64,000 bases of DNA from Planctomycetaceae bacterium (GTDB lineage: Bacteria; Planctomycetota; Planctomycetia; Planctomycetales; Planctomycetaceae), in NCBI GenBank assembly GCA_020426325.1, contig JAGQQG010000004.1:58236-122235 (forward strand), written 5' to 3'. Shown in pieces: positions 47,765 to 56,479 of the stretch (positions are counted from its first letter, which is position 1; the number at the start of each line of letters is the position of its first letter). Below the pieces are notes generated by a model, which saw nothing but the letters and a program-made list of their open reading frames with translations, was not told the DNA's origin and did not search any database. A program made the translations under genes and the position numbers.

Positions 47765-48622
47765 ATGCGAAAAGACCCGGAGGTTCAGCAGATTGTGGCA
47801 ACATATGCCCTTGGGCTGCCGCGAACGCCGACTGCCGGTCGGTCAGGCGAACTGCTGGGCCGCGGGACCGGGAGTTCTCTGGAGTTCCAGGAGTACCGCG
47901 AATACCTCCCCGGCGACGACATCCGGCACGTCGACTGGGCCGCCTATGCCCGCTCAGACGCTCTGATGGTCCGCATGTATCGTGAGGAGATCAGTCCCCG
48001 AACGGAGATCCTGTTCGACGCCAGCCGCTCGATGACGACAGGGGATGGCGTCAAAGCCCGACTCACCCGCCAATTGACTGCCTCATTCGCCCAGTTGTGT
48101 GCCCGGATCGGAGGCCGTCCGACGCTGCTCCCCCTCAACGATGACCGACCAATCTCCTCCCTGGGTCCCGAAGGGATCGACCGTCTGGAGACGCTGCCTT
48201 TCGAGGGTGTCGGCAACCTCGCGGAAGTGCTTGATGAGCACGCGGTTTCTCTTCAGCCGCAGGCCGTCCGGATTGTCATCAGCGACTTTCTCTTCCCGCA
48301 CGATCCAGGGTCACTCATCCGTCGACTGGCTGCCGGGGCCAGTGCCCTGTGGGTGATCCAATTGCTGACTGCCTGGGAGGCAGACCCGACCGAACTCGGC
48401 GGACGAAAGCTGATTGACATCGAAGGGGGAGCAGAGACCGACATGTTGGTGAATCGACAGGCCATCGCCGGTTACAAGGAACGACTCACCCGCCTGCAAA
48501 CCGAACTCATGCGCGAATGTCGTCGGGTCCATGCTCCGTTCGTCACACTGGTCGCCGAGCGGGGACTGTTGACGCTCTGCCGCGAAGACCTGTGTGGAGC
48601 AGGTATACTGCGCGTCGCCTAG
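47765..48622 (+). CDS. DUF58 domain protein without membrane helices
   Basis: The 285-residue protein carries the DUF58 core near the N-terminus (GTGSSLEFQEYREYLPGDD, then RHVDWAAYARSD) and a VWA-like second half with FDASRSM as metal motif. Unlike the DUF58 gene at 6386 it has no membrane anchor and no MoxR gene beside it. Its TAG stop codon (48620-48622) is the first codon of the REPIN terminal repeat, so the C-terminus ILRVA may be altered from an ancestral end. The gene is not in an obvious operon. Confidence 0.9.
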   Translation: MRKDPEVQQIVATYALGLPRTPTAGRSGELLGRGTGSSLEFQEYREYLPGDDIRHVDWAAYARSDALMVRMYREEISPRTEILFDASRSMTTGDGVKARLTRQLTASFAQLCARIGGRPTLLPLNDDRPISSLGPEGIDRLETLPFEGVGNLAEVLDEHAVSLQPQAVRIVISDFLFPHDPGSLIRRLAAGASALWVIQLLTAWEADPTELGGRKLIDIEGGAETDMLVNRQAIAGYKERLTRLQTELMRECRRVHAPFVTLVAERGLLTLCREDLCGAGILRVA

Positions 48623-48760
48623 GCGAGCGGGGGGGGGTGTTAACCCCCTGTCCTTTTCAACATGCTGAAACGGACACGAGGCGAAGCCATCTCAGACAAT
48701 GGAACTGCCCTCTTCGACAACATGCACTGGGCCAGGGGACTGACGTCCCCCGCTCGCCTA
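48620..48760. mobile_element. 141-bp REPIN-like element between convergent genes
   Basis: The left end TAGGCGAGCGGGGG (48620-48633) is matched exactly, reversed, at 48747-48760. Each arm continues into its own G/C hairpin: GGGG-TGTTAA-CCCC type on the left, GGGGAC-GTCA-GTCCCC on the right. The centre contains a further imperfect hairpin (48649-48676). Two REPs in opposite orientation around a short spacer define a REPIN, a nonautonomous element that RAYT transposases are thought to move. Both outer TAG triplets are used as stop codons by the flanking genes. It may also end transcription from both sides. Confidence 0.85.
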
Positions 48761-49597
48761 CAACCACAACTCGACTCGTTCCCGCAACTCCTTCGGCATG
48801 CGTCGGTCAACAGCACGTTTCACCTGATCCTCGTGGTACCGCGTGCTGAAGTGCGCCAGGATGATCAGTTCATTCTGAAATCGTTCTGCACGTTCGATGA
48901 TGTCGTCCAGATGCGTGTGGCCGAACTTGTGGATCTTCTCTTTACGGTGCTCAGGCCGGAAGAAGGTCATCTCGGTGATCAGCACTTTCGCTTGGTAGAC
49001 CGCCGGGAAGTGGTCAAGGCCGGCAGGAGCGGTGTCCCCCGCGTAACAGACGAGCGGCATCCGCAACTCTTCGCTCACCTCGGTACCACTCATCCGAAGG
49101 TCGCGAATTTCATGACCCTCCAGCCCCTGGTATTCGGCCTTGAGCTTCTTGCGACGCTCCCAGATGACGTAGCCCATTGAGGGGACGGTGTGCTTGGTCG
49201 GAAACGGAGTGACCACATGCTCGCGAGAAAGTTCGTACTCCTCCCCCTCGCTGACGCCGATGATGTTGCACAGCATGCGGCCTCGATCCAGTCGTTGCCA
49301 GCTGCGGAGCATCCGTTCGACCGGCTCGACAACCTCCGCAGGCATGTAGAGGGTCGGCGGGTCCATCTTCATCATGCGACGGCGAGCCACATAAGCCGGC
49401 AGAGCCACCATATGATCAAGATGAGCGTGTGAGATGAAGAAGGTCTGTGTCCCCATGAACGACCACGGAGAGCCACCCATGTCGAATCCAATCTTCAGCT
49501 CCGGAATCCGCCAGTAACTTTGCACCGCTGCGCGCGAGTATCCCTCGATGGTCAGCCCATCGTGGGTGTGCGTTTTGAGCGGGAGATTGTCAATCAT
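48758..49597 (-). CDS. MBL-fold hydrolase, RNase Z-like
   Basis: The 279-residue metallo-beta-lactamase-fold protein has the HxHxDH motif at His57-Ala-His59-Leu-Asp61-His62. A later CYAGDTAP supplies the bridging Asp, and GHTHLDD and [10 protein letters not shown] supply the last His ligands, in the style of RNase Z. It could process tRNA 3' ends or act on another nucleic acid or ester. The stop codon TAG (48758-48760) belongs to the right arm of the REPIN. The protein keeps a normal length, so the insertion did little damage or took over the ancestral end. Confidence 0.9.
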   Translation of the reverse strand: MIDNLPLKTHTHDGLTIEGYSRAAVQSYWRIPELKIGFDMGGSPWSFMGTQTFFISHAHLDHMVALPAYVARRRMMKMDPPTLYMPAEVVEPVERMLRSWQRLDRGRMLCNIIGVSEGEEYELSREHVVTPFPTKHTVPSMGYVIWERRKKLKAEYQGLEGHEIRDLRMSGTEVSEELRMPLVCYAGDTAPAGLDHFPAVYQAKVLITEMTFFRPEHRKEKIHKFGHTHLDDIIERAERFQNELIILAHFSTRYHEDQVKRAVDRRMPKELRERVELWL

Positions 49598-49772
49598 TGG
49601 TCAATCAGGCTGTGTGTATCGGAGTGTCGGAGAATATCGCATCAGCCCACGAAGTTCGACAGTGGAAAGATGAACGTTGCGGCACAGTGGACGACGTTCG
49701 ATAATGCAGGTTAGCCGAGAGGCAACGCCGAGCACCTCAAACAGCTCTCTTGATCCACCTAAGGAGCGAGTC

Positions 49773-50315
49773 ATGTCCCGACGATTCTGGTCTGTCACCT
49801 CTCTCACCATGACCCTGCTTGGAGGACAAGCCGTGTTCCTCTACGGTTCACTACGCGGGGAAGACATCGATCCAGTTGCCGTGGATCTCGTCGAACTCGC
49901 AATCGCGATCCCCCAAGCGGTCTCGGACATCAAGGATGCGGATACCCGGTTGTCGTTTCTCACGAGACAGGTTGAGAAGGGCATGGTCCCGCAGAGCGAA
50001 CTTCTCACCATCCAAAAACAACGCGAGTCAACAGCCAATCAGCTCGAACTGTTGCAATTCATCGTGGATGCCGAACTCAAGGCCACGAGTGTCCGATTGG
50101 AGTTTCTGAAAGCCCGTCAAAAGGACGTCGGGATCGACGCCCCTGTTCGGATCACAGGAGCGGAGCAACGTGTGCATGTGCTGAGTCTGTTCAGGGAAGC
50201 CTGTAAATTGCCCAAAGCTGACGACGAGCAGGCCTCTCGGCACCCACAAGACTTACCACCGGCTGAGGCAGGCTCGTCGGGACCAGCATTGGTCGCAGAT
50301 GCGATCGCACCATGA
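49773..50315 (+). CDS. Exported coiled-coil protein of unknown function
   Basis: The start at 49773 follows AAGGAG with 7-base spacing, one of the best ribosome sites here. The 180-residue product has an N-terminal hydrophobic segment (about 6-27). A helical coiled-coil-like region follows (VELAIAIPQAVSDIKDADTRLSFL, continued through LLTIQKQRESTANQLELLQFI). A Pro/Ser-rich tail ends it. The layout is like periplasmic TolC-family coiled-coil fragments but no family motif is present. Confidence 0.7.
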   Translation: MSRRFWSVTSLTMTLLGGQAVFLYGSLRGEDIDPVAVDLVELAIAIPQAVSDIKDADTRLSFLTRQVEKGMVPQSELLTIQKQRESTANQLELLQFIVDAELKATSVRLEFLKARQKDVGIDAPVRITGAEQRVHVLSLFREACKLPKADDEQASRHPQDLPPAEAGSSGPALVADAIAP

Positions 50316-50327
50316 TCCGATCGATGT

Positions 50328-50714
50328 CTAAATCATGGGTTGAACCCTCTTGACGAGTTGCAGGCACAATCCCCAGGGGTCACGGAGAAAGGTCATCTCA
50401 TCGCCACCGGGCAGAGGCGTGATTTCGCCCTCTTGGGTGCAGCCCGCTTTGAGCAGGCGGTCACGGTCTGCGGCGATGTCCTTCGAAATGAAGGCCAGAT
50501 GCAGCGTGCCCGGATGAGTGGCCCCATAATCGGGAGGCGCAATGTCCGTGCGGCCATAGATCTCTAGCATGACTTTGCCAGTTTCATCCGTCAGAAAATG
50601 TGCCCAAGGTGGTTCCATCACGCGGCGCTGCACGATGAACCCCAGGTGCTCGACATACCATCGCGCCATTTCCAGCGGATTCGAGACGTTCAAAGCCATG
50701 TGTTCGATGCGCAT
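50328..50714 (-). CDS. VOC-superfamily (glyoxalase-fold) protein
   Basis: The 128-residue protein has two paired beta-alpha-beta modules of the vicinal oxygen chelate fold: RIEHMALNVSNP for the first His ligand, MLEIYGR for a Glu, then TLHLAFIS and MTFLRDPWGLCLQLV with the last ligand region. A dioxygenase, glyoxalase or resistance role is possible. The gene stands convergent to the coiled-coil gene. The 231-base gap at 50715-50945 holds only divergent promoter space. Confidence 0.88.
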   Translation of the reverse strand: MRIEHMALNVSNPLEMARWYVEHLGFIVQRRVMEPPWAHFLTDETGKVMLEIYGRTDIAPPDYGATHPGTLHLAFISKDIAADRDRLLKAGCTQEGEITPLPGGDEMTFLRDPWGLCLQLVKRVQPMI

Positions 50715-50945
50715 CGCTTGCTTCCATGAGAAATGTGAGCGACCGGCCCGATCAAGGGATCACTGAAACTCTCTTCAGAATGGCTGATTTGTGCCATGTC
50801 GCCGTGACAGATGTATTCCTGTTAAGATACGATGCAGAGAGCCGAATTGCGATTGAGTTGCGTCCCAGTCGTTTCATACCACACTGGGTCGTGGACATTC
50901 CTCGGCTCCTCTCCTCTCTGAGATCATTCGAAACACCGGTGGGCA

Positions 50946-51491
50946 ATGAGCACGGGCGGCGCGATCACGCATCGCATTCTGGTCGTCGACGACGACCGGG
51001 ATGAGTGTGAATTTCTCAAGACGTTTCTGACGTCTAAGGGCTTCACCGTGGAGATCGCGCGCGACGGCGGACAGGCACACTCTGCTTTTGTTATGCACCG
51101 TCCCGATTTTGTCTTGATGGACGTCATTCTGCCACGTGAAAGCGGATACGAAATTTGCGAGCGGTTAAAGGGGATGGACGAGGAAGTCCCCATCATGATG
51201 CTGACCGCCATCGACTTCGATGATGCCCGCAACCTCGCCGAGCGGGTCCGGGCGGATGGTTATCTCACAAAACCTTATGATCCGGACGAACTGGTCGAAC
51301 AAATTCATGAGATCTCCGAGCGCATGTGGCGGCGGACACACAGCGTCGAGGACACACCTGCTCCGGACGATCGGGTGCACTTCACCTGTGGCGAGTGTGG
51401 CAAACGCATGAAAGTAAGAGCCGTCCATCGTGGCCGGACTTTGAACTGCGTGAACTGTGGGCAGCCTGTCATTGTTCCCCGACACGGCTGA
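50946..51491 (+). CDS. Response regulator receiver fused to a zinc ribbon
   Basis: Residues 9-125 form a receiver domain: acidic pair DDD at 15-17, phospho-acceptor Asp59 (LMDVILP), and Lys109 in LTKPYDP. A short linker leads to a C-terminal zinc ribbon of the CxxC...CxxC type (Cys148, Cys151, Cys168, Cys171), reading HFTCGECGKRMKV then LNCVNCGQPVIV. There is no DNA-binding helix-turn-helix. The ribbon may bind nucleic acid or a protein. The FHA gene follows 32 bases later on the same strand. Confidence 0.92.
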   Translation: MSTGGAITHRILVVDDDRDECEFLKTFLTSKGFTVEIARDGGQAHSAFVMHRPDFVLMDVILPRESGYEICERLKGMDEEVPIMMLTAIDFDDARNLAERVRADGYLTKPYDPDELVEQIHEISERMWRRTHSVEDTPAPDDRVHFTCGECGKRMKVRAVHRGRTLNCVNCGQPVIVPRHG

Positions 51492-51523
51492 CCGTGTTTC
51501 TCCATGAAGGATTCGAAAACCCG

Positions 51524-52126
51524 ATGTGGTCATTGGTCATCGACTCTGGAAAACATCGCGGCCGTCAGGTGAAGCTGACAGCCGAAGAGGTCGTTATCGG
51601 ACGGTCGGAGACCGCTCAGATTCGCATCGGCTCAGCTGAGGTGAGCCGCGAACACTGCACACTGCAGCCAACGAAACAGGGTGTTCTGGTCAAAGATCAT
51701 GGCAGTCGAAACGGAACCCACATCAACGACGTCCGCATCGAGACGGAAATGCTCCTGACCGCCGGAAACATTCTGACAGTGGGACCGATGAGTTTTCAGC
51801 TCGTCGAGCTTTCTGAAGGACCGAAGCGGAAATCACGGAAAACTCAGGATGACCAGAAGCTCTCGGACGACGACATTGCCGGTTGGCTGACAGACAGTAG
51901 CGTCCCGGGGACCGGTGACACCACGATCGTCGAAAGTCCCCTTTCGGCATCTTCCAGGGAATCATCGCAACCTCTCGAATCCAGTTCGACCGAGGCGGAA
52001 CCAAGCGAGCCGAAGCGGTGGGTGCCGCCAGCCAGCAAGACTCGCTTTGATTCGCTCTCAGAGGAAGCTGCCGATATCATTCGCCGGCATCATGAAATGC
52101 TCAAAGCGGAAGAAGGGACCACTTAG
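51524..52126 (+). CDS. FHA domain protein
   Basis: Starting at 51524 gives 200 residues. The FHA fold (about 3-95) shows all phosphothreonine-reading marks: GRS at 26-28, SREH at 41-44, and GSRNGTHIN at 60-68. The rest is Ser/Glu-rich and disordered, ending in a short helix (AADIIRRHHEMLKAEE). FHA domains bind proteins phosphorylated on Thr. With the response regulator next to it, a phospho-relay between Ser/Thr kinase and two-component signalling is plausible but inferred. The longer frame from 51326 overlaps the response regulator and is rejected. Confidence 0.92.
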   Translation: MWSLVIDSGKHRGRQVKLTAEEVVIGRSETAQIRIGSAEVSREHCTLQPTKQGVLVKDHGSRNGTHINDVRIETEMLLTAGNILTVGPMSFQLVELSEGPKRKSRKTQDDQKLSDDDIAGWLTDSSVPGTGDTTIVESPLSASSRESSQPLESSSTEAEPSEPKRWVPPASKTRFDSLSEEAADIIRRHHEMLKAEEGTT

Positions 52127-52189
52127 GAGTCGGCACACTTTCACGAAGCATGTTCCGTGAAAGGTCCCAACTCCAGCTGACATCGACCG

Positions 52190-52843
52190 ATGAGAATCAT
52201 TGCGGGGAAGTATCGGAGACGGAAACTGCTGGCGAACAGTGGGATGACCACGCGACCGATCACTGATCGTGTCAAGGAGCCGCTGTTTGAACGGCTGACC
52301 AGCCGACTTGAAGATGCCCGAGTTGCGGATGTGTTCGCGGGAACCGGGACTCTCGGACTGGAAGCTTTGAGTCGAGGGGCGAGAAGCGTCGTCTTCATCG
52401 AACAGGACCGCAAGGCTTTCGACCTGCTGCAGAAGAACGTCGAGGCCATTGGTTGTTCCGATGACTGCCTTTGCTGGCGAACGGACGCCATGCGATCCTC
52501 GTTTCAACCTCGCAATGTGGGCGATTTTGTACCGTTCGACCTGGTCTTCTTCGATCCTCCCTATCGAATGATCGAGGGTTTGAGTGCGGGCTCTCCACTC
52601 TATCGGTCTCTGGAACGACTGTCCCGACCGACTGTCTCTGCCGACGGAGCCTGGCTTTGTTTGAGAACGCCGGAGCGGTCCGTGTTTGATCTTCCGCCGA
52701 CGTGGATCATTGAGCGAAAGCTCACCATGTCCAACATGGATATCCACCTCTGTCTGTTGGATCGGGCAGGCTTCGAAGGTGAGGAGGAACAGACCGCACA
52801 AGATCAGACGTACCTTGAGGAGTCTTTCGACGATGAAGAATGA
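52190..52843 (+). CDS. rsmD: 16S rRNA (guanine-966-N2)-methyltransferase
   Basis: The 217-residue protein opens MRIIAGKYRRRKL, the normal RsmD start, followed by TRPITDRVKEPLFERL. The SAM-binding motif is DVFAGTGTLGLEALSRGA and the catalytic NPPF/DPPY-type motif is FFDPPYRM. It methylates G966 of 16S rRNA. It ends with an acidic tail (EESFDDEE). The next gene, mtnA, starts 11 bases before its stop, suggesting translational coupling. Confidence 0.94.
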   Translation: MRIIAGKYRRRKLLANSGMTTRPITDRVKEPLFERLTSRLEDARVADVFAGTGTLGLEALSRGARSVVFIEQDRKAFDLLQKNVEAIGCSDDCLCWRTDAMRSSFQPRNVGDFVPFDLVFFDPPYRMIEGLSAGSPLYRSLERLSRPTVSADGAWLCLRTPERSVFDLPPTWIIERKLTMSNMDIHLCLLDRAGFEGEEEQTAQDQTYLEESFDDEE

Positions 52844-53921
52844 GGTGACACCCACTCTCCGTTGGAATGGGTCTGCAAAGGATGGACATCTCAAAATGAT
52901 CGATCAGACCCGGTTGCCCATTGAGCTAAGGGAGATGGAATGTCGGACCGTCGAGGACGTGTGGGAAGCGATCAAGTCGTTGCGCGTCCGCGGCGCGCCA
53001 GCAATTGGGGTCGCGGCTGCATATGGCGTCGTCGTGGGGTTACAGTCGTTGCCGGAATGCACTGACCGAACGCATTTTGATGTTCGGCTCTCACAGGTCT
53101 GCGAGTCTCTTGCTTCAAGCCGACCGACAGCTGTCAACCTGTTCTGGGCTCTGGAGCGGATGCGTCGAGTGGCAGCAGGTGCCTCGGATTTAAGTTCGAG
53201 CGCGCTTCATGAACGATTACTCGCGGAGGCCCAGCAGATCGAACAGGAAGACCGTGCAATGTGTGCGGCTATCGGACGACATGGGGCCGCGTTGCTGGCT
53301 GACGGTCAAGGGGTCCTTACCCACTGCAATGCAGGAGGCTTGGCAACTGCCGGAGACGGGACCGCACTCTCTGTCATCTTTGCAGCGACCGCTGAGGGCA
53401 AGAAGCTGCAGGTCTACGCGGATGAAACGCGGCCCTTGTTACAGGGCGCTCGACTCACAACATGGGAATTGATGCAACGAGGCATTCCCGTCACTCTCAT
53501 CTGCGACTCGATGGCAGGCTGGGTCATGAAAGAAGGGCGCGTTGATGCCGTGATCACAGGTGCAGACCGGATTGCTGCCAACGGGGATGTCGCGAACAAG
53601 ATCGGCACCTACTCCGTCGCGCTACTGGCAAAGGCTCACAACATCCCGTTCTACGTGGCTGCACCATCGAGCACATTCGATCTGTCGCTGATCTCGGGGG
53701 CTGAGATTCCGATCGAACAACGTCCGAGCGATGAAATCACTGCGGGGTTTGGTCGGCAGACGGCACCGACAAACGTGAACACCTACAACCCTGCTTTTGA
53801 CGTTACTCCAGCAGAATACGTGACCGCGATTGTGACCGAACGAGGGCTGATCCGCCCCGTCAACCGCGAGACGGTCACACGGATGCTCACTCCGACCACA
53901 GCTCGGCAGGGCGTGCCATGA
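52833..53921 (+). CDS. mtnA: S-methyl-5-thioribose-1-phosphate isomerase
   Basis: The ATG at 52833 follows GAGGAG and gives 362 residues. Family motifs are clear: SLRVRGAPAIGVAAAYG, THCNAGGLATAGDGTALSV with the catalytic Cys, and GADRIAANGDVANKIGTY with the catalytic Asp. It converts methylthioribose-1-phosphate to methylthioribulose-1-phosphate in methionine salvage. The start overlaps rsmD, and its stop overlaps the next start as ATGA, so three genes are tightly joined. Confidence 0.95.
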   Translation: MKNEVTPTLRWNGSAKDGHLKMIDQTRLPIELREMECRTVEDVWEAIKSLRVRGAPAIGVAAAYGVVVGLQSLPECTDRTHFDVRLSQVCESLASSRPTAVNLFWALERMRRVAAGASDLSSSALHERLLAEAQQIEQEDRAMCAAIGRHGAALLADGQGVLTHCNAGGLATAGDGTALSVIFAATAEGKKLQVYADETRPLLQGARLTTWELMQRGIPVTLICDSMAGWVMKEGRVDAVITGADRIAANGDVANKIGTYSVALLAKAHNIPFYVAAPSSTFDLSLISGAEIPIEQRPSDEITAGFGRQTAPTNVNTYNPAFDVTPAEYVTAIVTERGLIRPVNRETVTRMLTPTTARQGVP

Positions 53922-55447
53922 GTGACTCGAAGACCCCGCGTCATTTCGTTCTTTTGGGGAACGAGAACGTTCCGCCATTGATGAAGGCCGTTCTCCAGAG
54001 CGACGACCGCGAAGTCATCGGGCTGGCCCTGGTAGATCGCCGTGAGGAACAATCAGACACATTGCGATTCTACGACGACTGGGAGTCGCTCGTCGCCGAC
54101 ACTGATGTGGATGCGGTTCTCATCAATGAGCCCCAACAGGAAGTGTTGGAGTTCGCACGACGACTCGCTGCGCGGGGCAAGCCGTTGATTGTCCCCGCAT
54201 GGCCGTCACTTCCGCCAGAGTTTGTGGCTGAGTTGTCATTGTTCGATGCAGAAGGCGTCTCGACATTCGTGCCGCTGTTTGAGCTGAGACACGAAGTGGA
54301 GCCGCTTCGAAGGTTAATTGCCGAAGGACGTTTGGGAACCGTCAACAGCATTCAGTTCGATCGCACGGACGTCGATGTCGACGACAGCACCGGGAAACCA
54401 TCGTGGTACGCTGGAGTCCGCTTCGAGGATCTTGACTGGCTCCGCCTCTTAGGGGGCGACTATTCACAAGTCACTGTGATTCGATCAGGAGGTGATGATC
54501 GAGGCACTTTCGTCACTCAGACGTTGCAACTCGCTGGACCAGGTTTACCTGACGCAACTTGCACTTACCGGCGATTGAAATCTGAAAAGCGAATACAGCT
54601 CCGTGTGGACGGCTCGAAGGGGACCGCTGAGTTCCACCTCGAAAACGAAGGGGACCAGCCGGAAGTGGTGATCTCCGTCGATGGCGAAGAGGCTTTGAGA
54701 AGAAGTGCACTGATCGATCCGGCAGAGGCATGTGAGACAATCGATCGGTCTTGGCGGCAGGAGGCGGGCGGGGCCCAGTGGCGGGATCTGGTACGAATCC
54801 ACGAGATCAATGAGGCCATGCAACGTTCGCTCCGTCGACGTCGGACGATCGATCTGCACTTCGAAGTCGCTTCCGAGAGGAGCCAGTTCAAGACTCAGAT
54901 GGCGACTGTCGGGTGCTTTGTGCTCGTGTATACCTTCTTTGCGTCGATTGTGATGCTGTTCGCTGGAGCCGTGCTCGATCCGCGAGACGATCTGCAACGG
55001 ACATCGGAAGCAGCTGGGATGATTTTACGTCGCAGCGAGTTTGATTCCTCAACAGATCAACTCACGCCTGGGGGTGAAGAACATCTGAAAGAGATTGCAA
55101 AACAGTGGCAATCTTCTGAGGCAGGCGTGGTCATCGTAGAAGCAGACTCGAAGAGCGACCCATCAAACCAGCTGACTCTCAAGGATGACGATCGACTGTC
55201 GATTGTAAGACAGCGATTGTCTGAACTCGGTTCTTCCAGAATCGAGGAACGAACGGTTGCGCGGCCACTTTCATCGGAAAACCTTCCGAAGCTAATGAAA
55301 GTCGGACGTCTCATCGCCTTCGCACCGCTCGGACTCTTTCTGGTGATGCAGTTATTGCTCTTCGTCTCCCGACCAGCTCGCGCGACTCATGACAATCCGA
55401 AGACTCCTGCCAAGCTCGGACAACGATCTTCCGATTCTGAGGAATGA
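53918..55447 (+). CDS. Gfo/Idh/MocA-like domain fused to a membrane OmpA-like domain
   Basis: The 509-residue protein has a Gfo/Idh/MocA-like N-half: DDWESLVADTDVDAVLIN then KPLIVPAWPS and GRLGTVNSIQF. The GxGxxG loop and the EKP lysine motif are missing, so redox activity is doubtful. A membrane helix runs from 328 to 353. Residues 373-450 resemble an OmpA-type peptidoglycan-binding fold (FDSSTDQLTPGGEEHLKEI, then LTLKDDDRLSIVRQRLSELG). A second helix spans 464-484. The start overlaps the mtnA stop as ATGA. I recognise no exact precedent. Confidence 0.8.
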   Translation: MSDSKTPRHFVLLGNENVPPLMKAVLQSDDREVIGLALVDRREEQSDTLRFYDDWESLVADTDVDAVLINEPQQEVLEFARRLAARGKPLIVPAWPSLPPEFVAELSLFDAEGVSTFVPLFELRHEVEPLRRLIAEGRLGTVNSIQFDRTDVDVDDSTGKPSWYAGVRFEDLDWLRLLGGDYSQVTVIRSGGDDRGTFVTQTLQLAGPGLPDATCTYRRLKSEKRIQLRVDGSKGTAEFHLENEGDQPEVVISVDGEEALRRSALIDPAEACETIDRSWRQEAGGAQWRDLVRIHEINEAMQRSLRRRRTIDLHFEVASERSQFKTQMATVGCFVLVYTFFASIVMLFAGAVLDPRDDLQRTSEAAGMILRRSEFDSSTDQLTPGGEEHLKEIAKQWQSSEAGVVIVEADSKSDPSNQLTLKDDDRLSIVRQRLSELGSSRIEERTVARPLSSENLPKLMKVGRLIAFAPLGLFLVMQLLLFVSRPARATHDNPKTPAKLGQRSSDSEE

Positions 55448-55483
55448 AAAAAGCCCGACTCACCATGATGAGCCGGGCCTTTT
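55446..55483. terminator. Bidirectional intrinsic terminator
   Basis: The 10-bp stem GCCCGACTCA/TGAGCCGGGC (one A-C mismatch) has a 6-base loop. It is preceded by a run of A and followed by CTTTT. It lies 6 bases after the rightward mtnA-operon end and 50 bases after the end of the leftward secreted-protein gene, so it fits both. Confidence 0.9.
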
Positions 55484-55535
55484 AGTCGGTCTTCAGATGC
55501 CATGTATCGGCATCCTAAAATTCCGTGGCGTTGTC

Positions 55536-56117
55536 CTATCGACGGGACTGATCGATCAGCTGTTGCATGCGGGCGTTCTGATCGGTTCGACGCTGATACT
55601 CAGGTCCAGCGGCCGGATAAGCATGAACGTTCTGAAAATTTGAGGTCTGGATGATGGGGTAGGTTCCTGTCGGAGGAACGCCCTCATATCCGGCTGAGAC
55701 GGGACTGCTGACATGAGGCTGGCTCTGCTGAAGCTGATCCCATTGAGGCTGATATCCGGCCGACGGATGCGGACCATAAGGGCCATTTTGGATGGCCGAC
55801 ATTGGGACCTCTGCTCCCGTGATCGTTTCGTAGCGATGATAGAACTGCTGGGAGTAGGGAGCGGTCGGAGACATACCCCAAGAGGCTGATTGTGCCGACT
55901 GCGAAAAGACGTTCTTGTAATTGTAAGGACGATAGCTGTGATACCCACCGTAGTAGGGGATCACCTTGATCCAGCCGTGCTTCCAGACTTCCTGATCATC
56001 GTACGGGAAGAGCGGTTCACTCGCGCTGGGGACAGGATCGCCGATCGTGAAGTCTTGTGCGAGACCCTTGCTGGCGATCAAGGCAAATACGACAACTGTC
56101 CAAACATTACGCCTCAT
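55536..56117 (-). CDS. Small secreted Tyr/Pro/Gln-rich protein
   Basis: A clean signal peptide ends in GLA-Q (about residue 20). The 170-residue mature part is rich in Tyr, Pro, Gln and Ser, with repeated YGG, YRPYNY and YQPQW stretches, and has no recognised domain. GGGAGG lies 6 bases upstream of the ATG. Such proteins are frequent beside planctomycete secretin and envelope genes. A structural or low-complexity adhesion role is likely. Confidence 0.85.
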   Translation of the reverse strand: MRRNVWTVVVFALIASKGLAQDFTIGDPVPSASEPLFPYDDQEVWKHGWIKVIPYYGGYHSYRPYNYKNVFSQSAQSASWGMSPTAPYSQQFYHRYETITGAEVPMSAIQNGPYGPHPSAGYQPQWDQLQQSQPHVSSPVSAGYEGVPPTGTYPIIQTSNFQNVHAYPAAGPEYQRRTDQNARMQQLIDQSRR

Positions 56118-56479
56118 CTTGAGCCTCCCTGCCTGCTCCGAGTTGGAGCTGATACCGCCTTCATGGCGTTGAATTCGTCCTGGTTCCGGAAAGGAATGAT
56201 ACGTTCGCGAGAAACGAGTACCTTCCCTTGGTCATTTCATCGACGGAGGAGGTCGCACATCATAGGCGAAATGCTTCGATCAACCTCTACATCCGGCACA
56301 GACGGCTTACAGATCGCCTGACTGGTACGTTTTATCATGTTGCCCCAACGCATCGGCCCTGGGGGAGATTATCTTCGTCCCCTGTTGAGAGAGTCGCCTC
56401 ACATCTTTTTGTGTGAAAGAATTGAGCAGCGAATTCTGCCAACATTCCCTGCCATCTGAACTGTCTGAGGAAGTTTCCC
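56118..56479. other. Divergent intergenic region
   Basis: These 362 bases separate two divergent small secreted-protein genes. No promoter pair, RNA gene or repeat stands out. Frames on both strands here look like chance. Confidence 0.5.
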
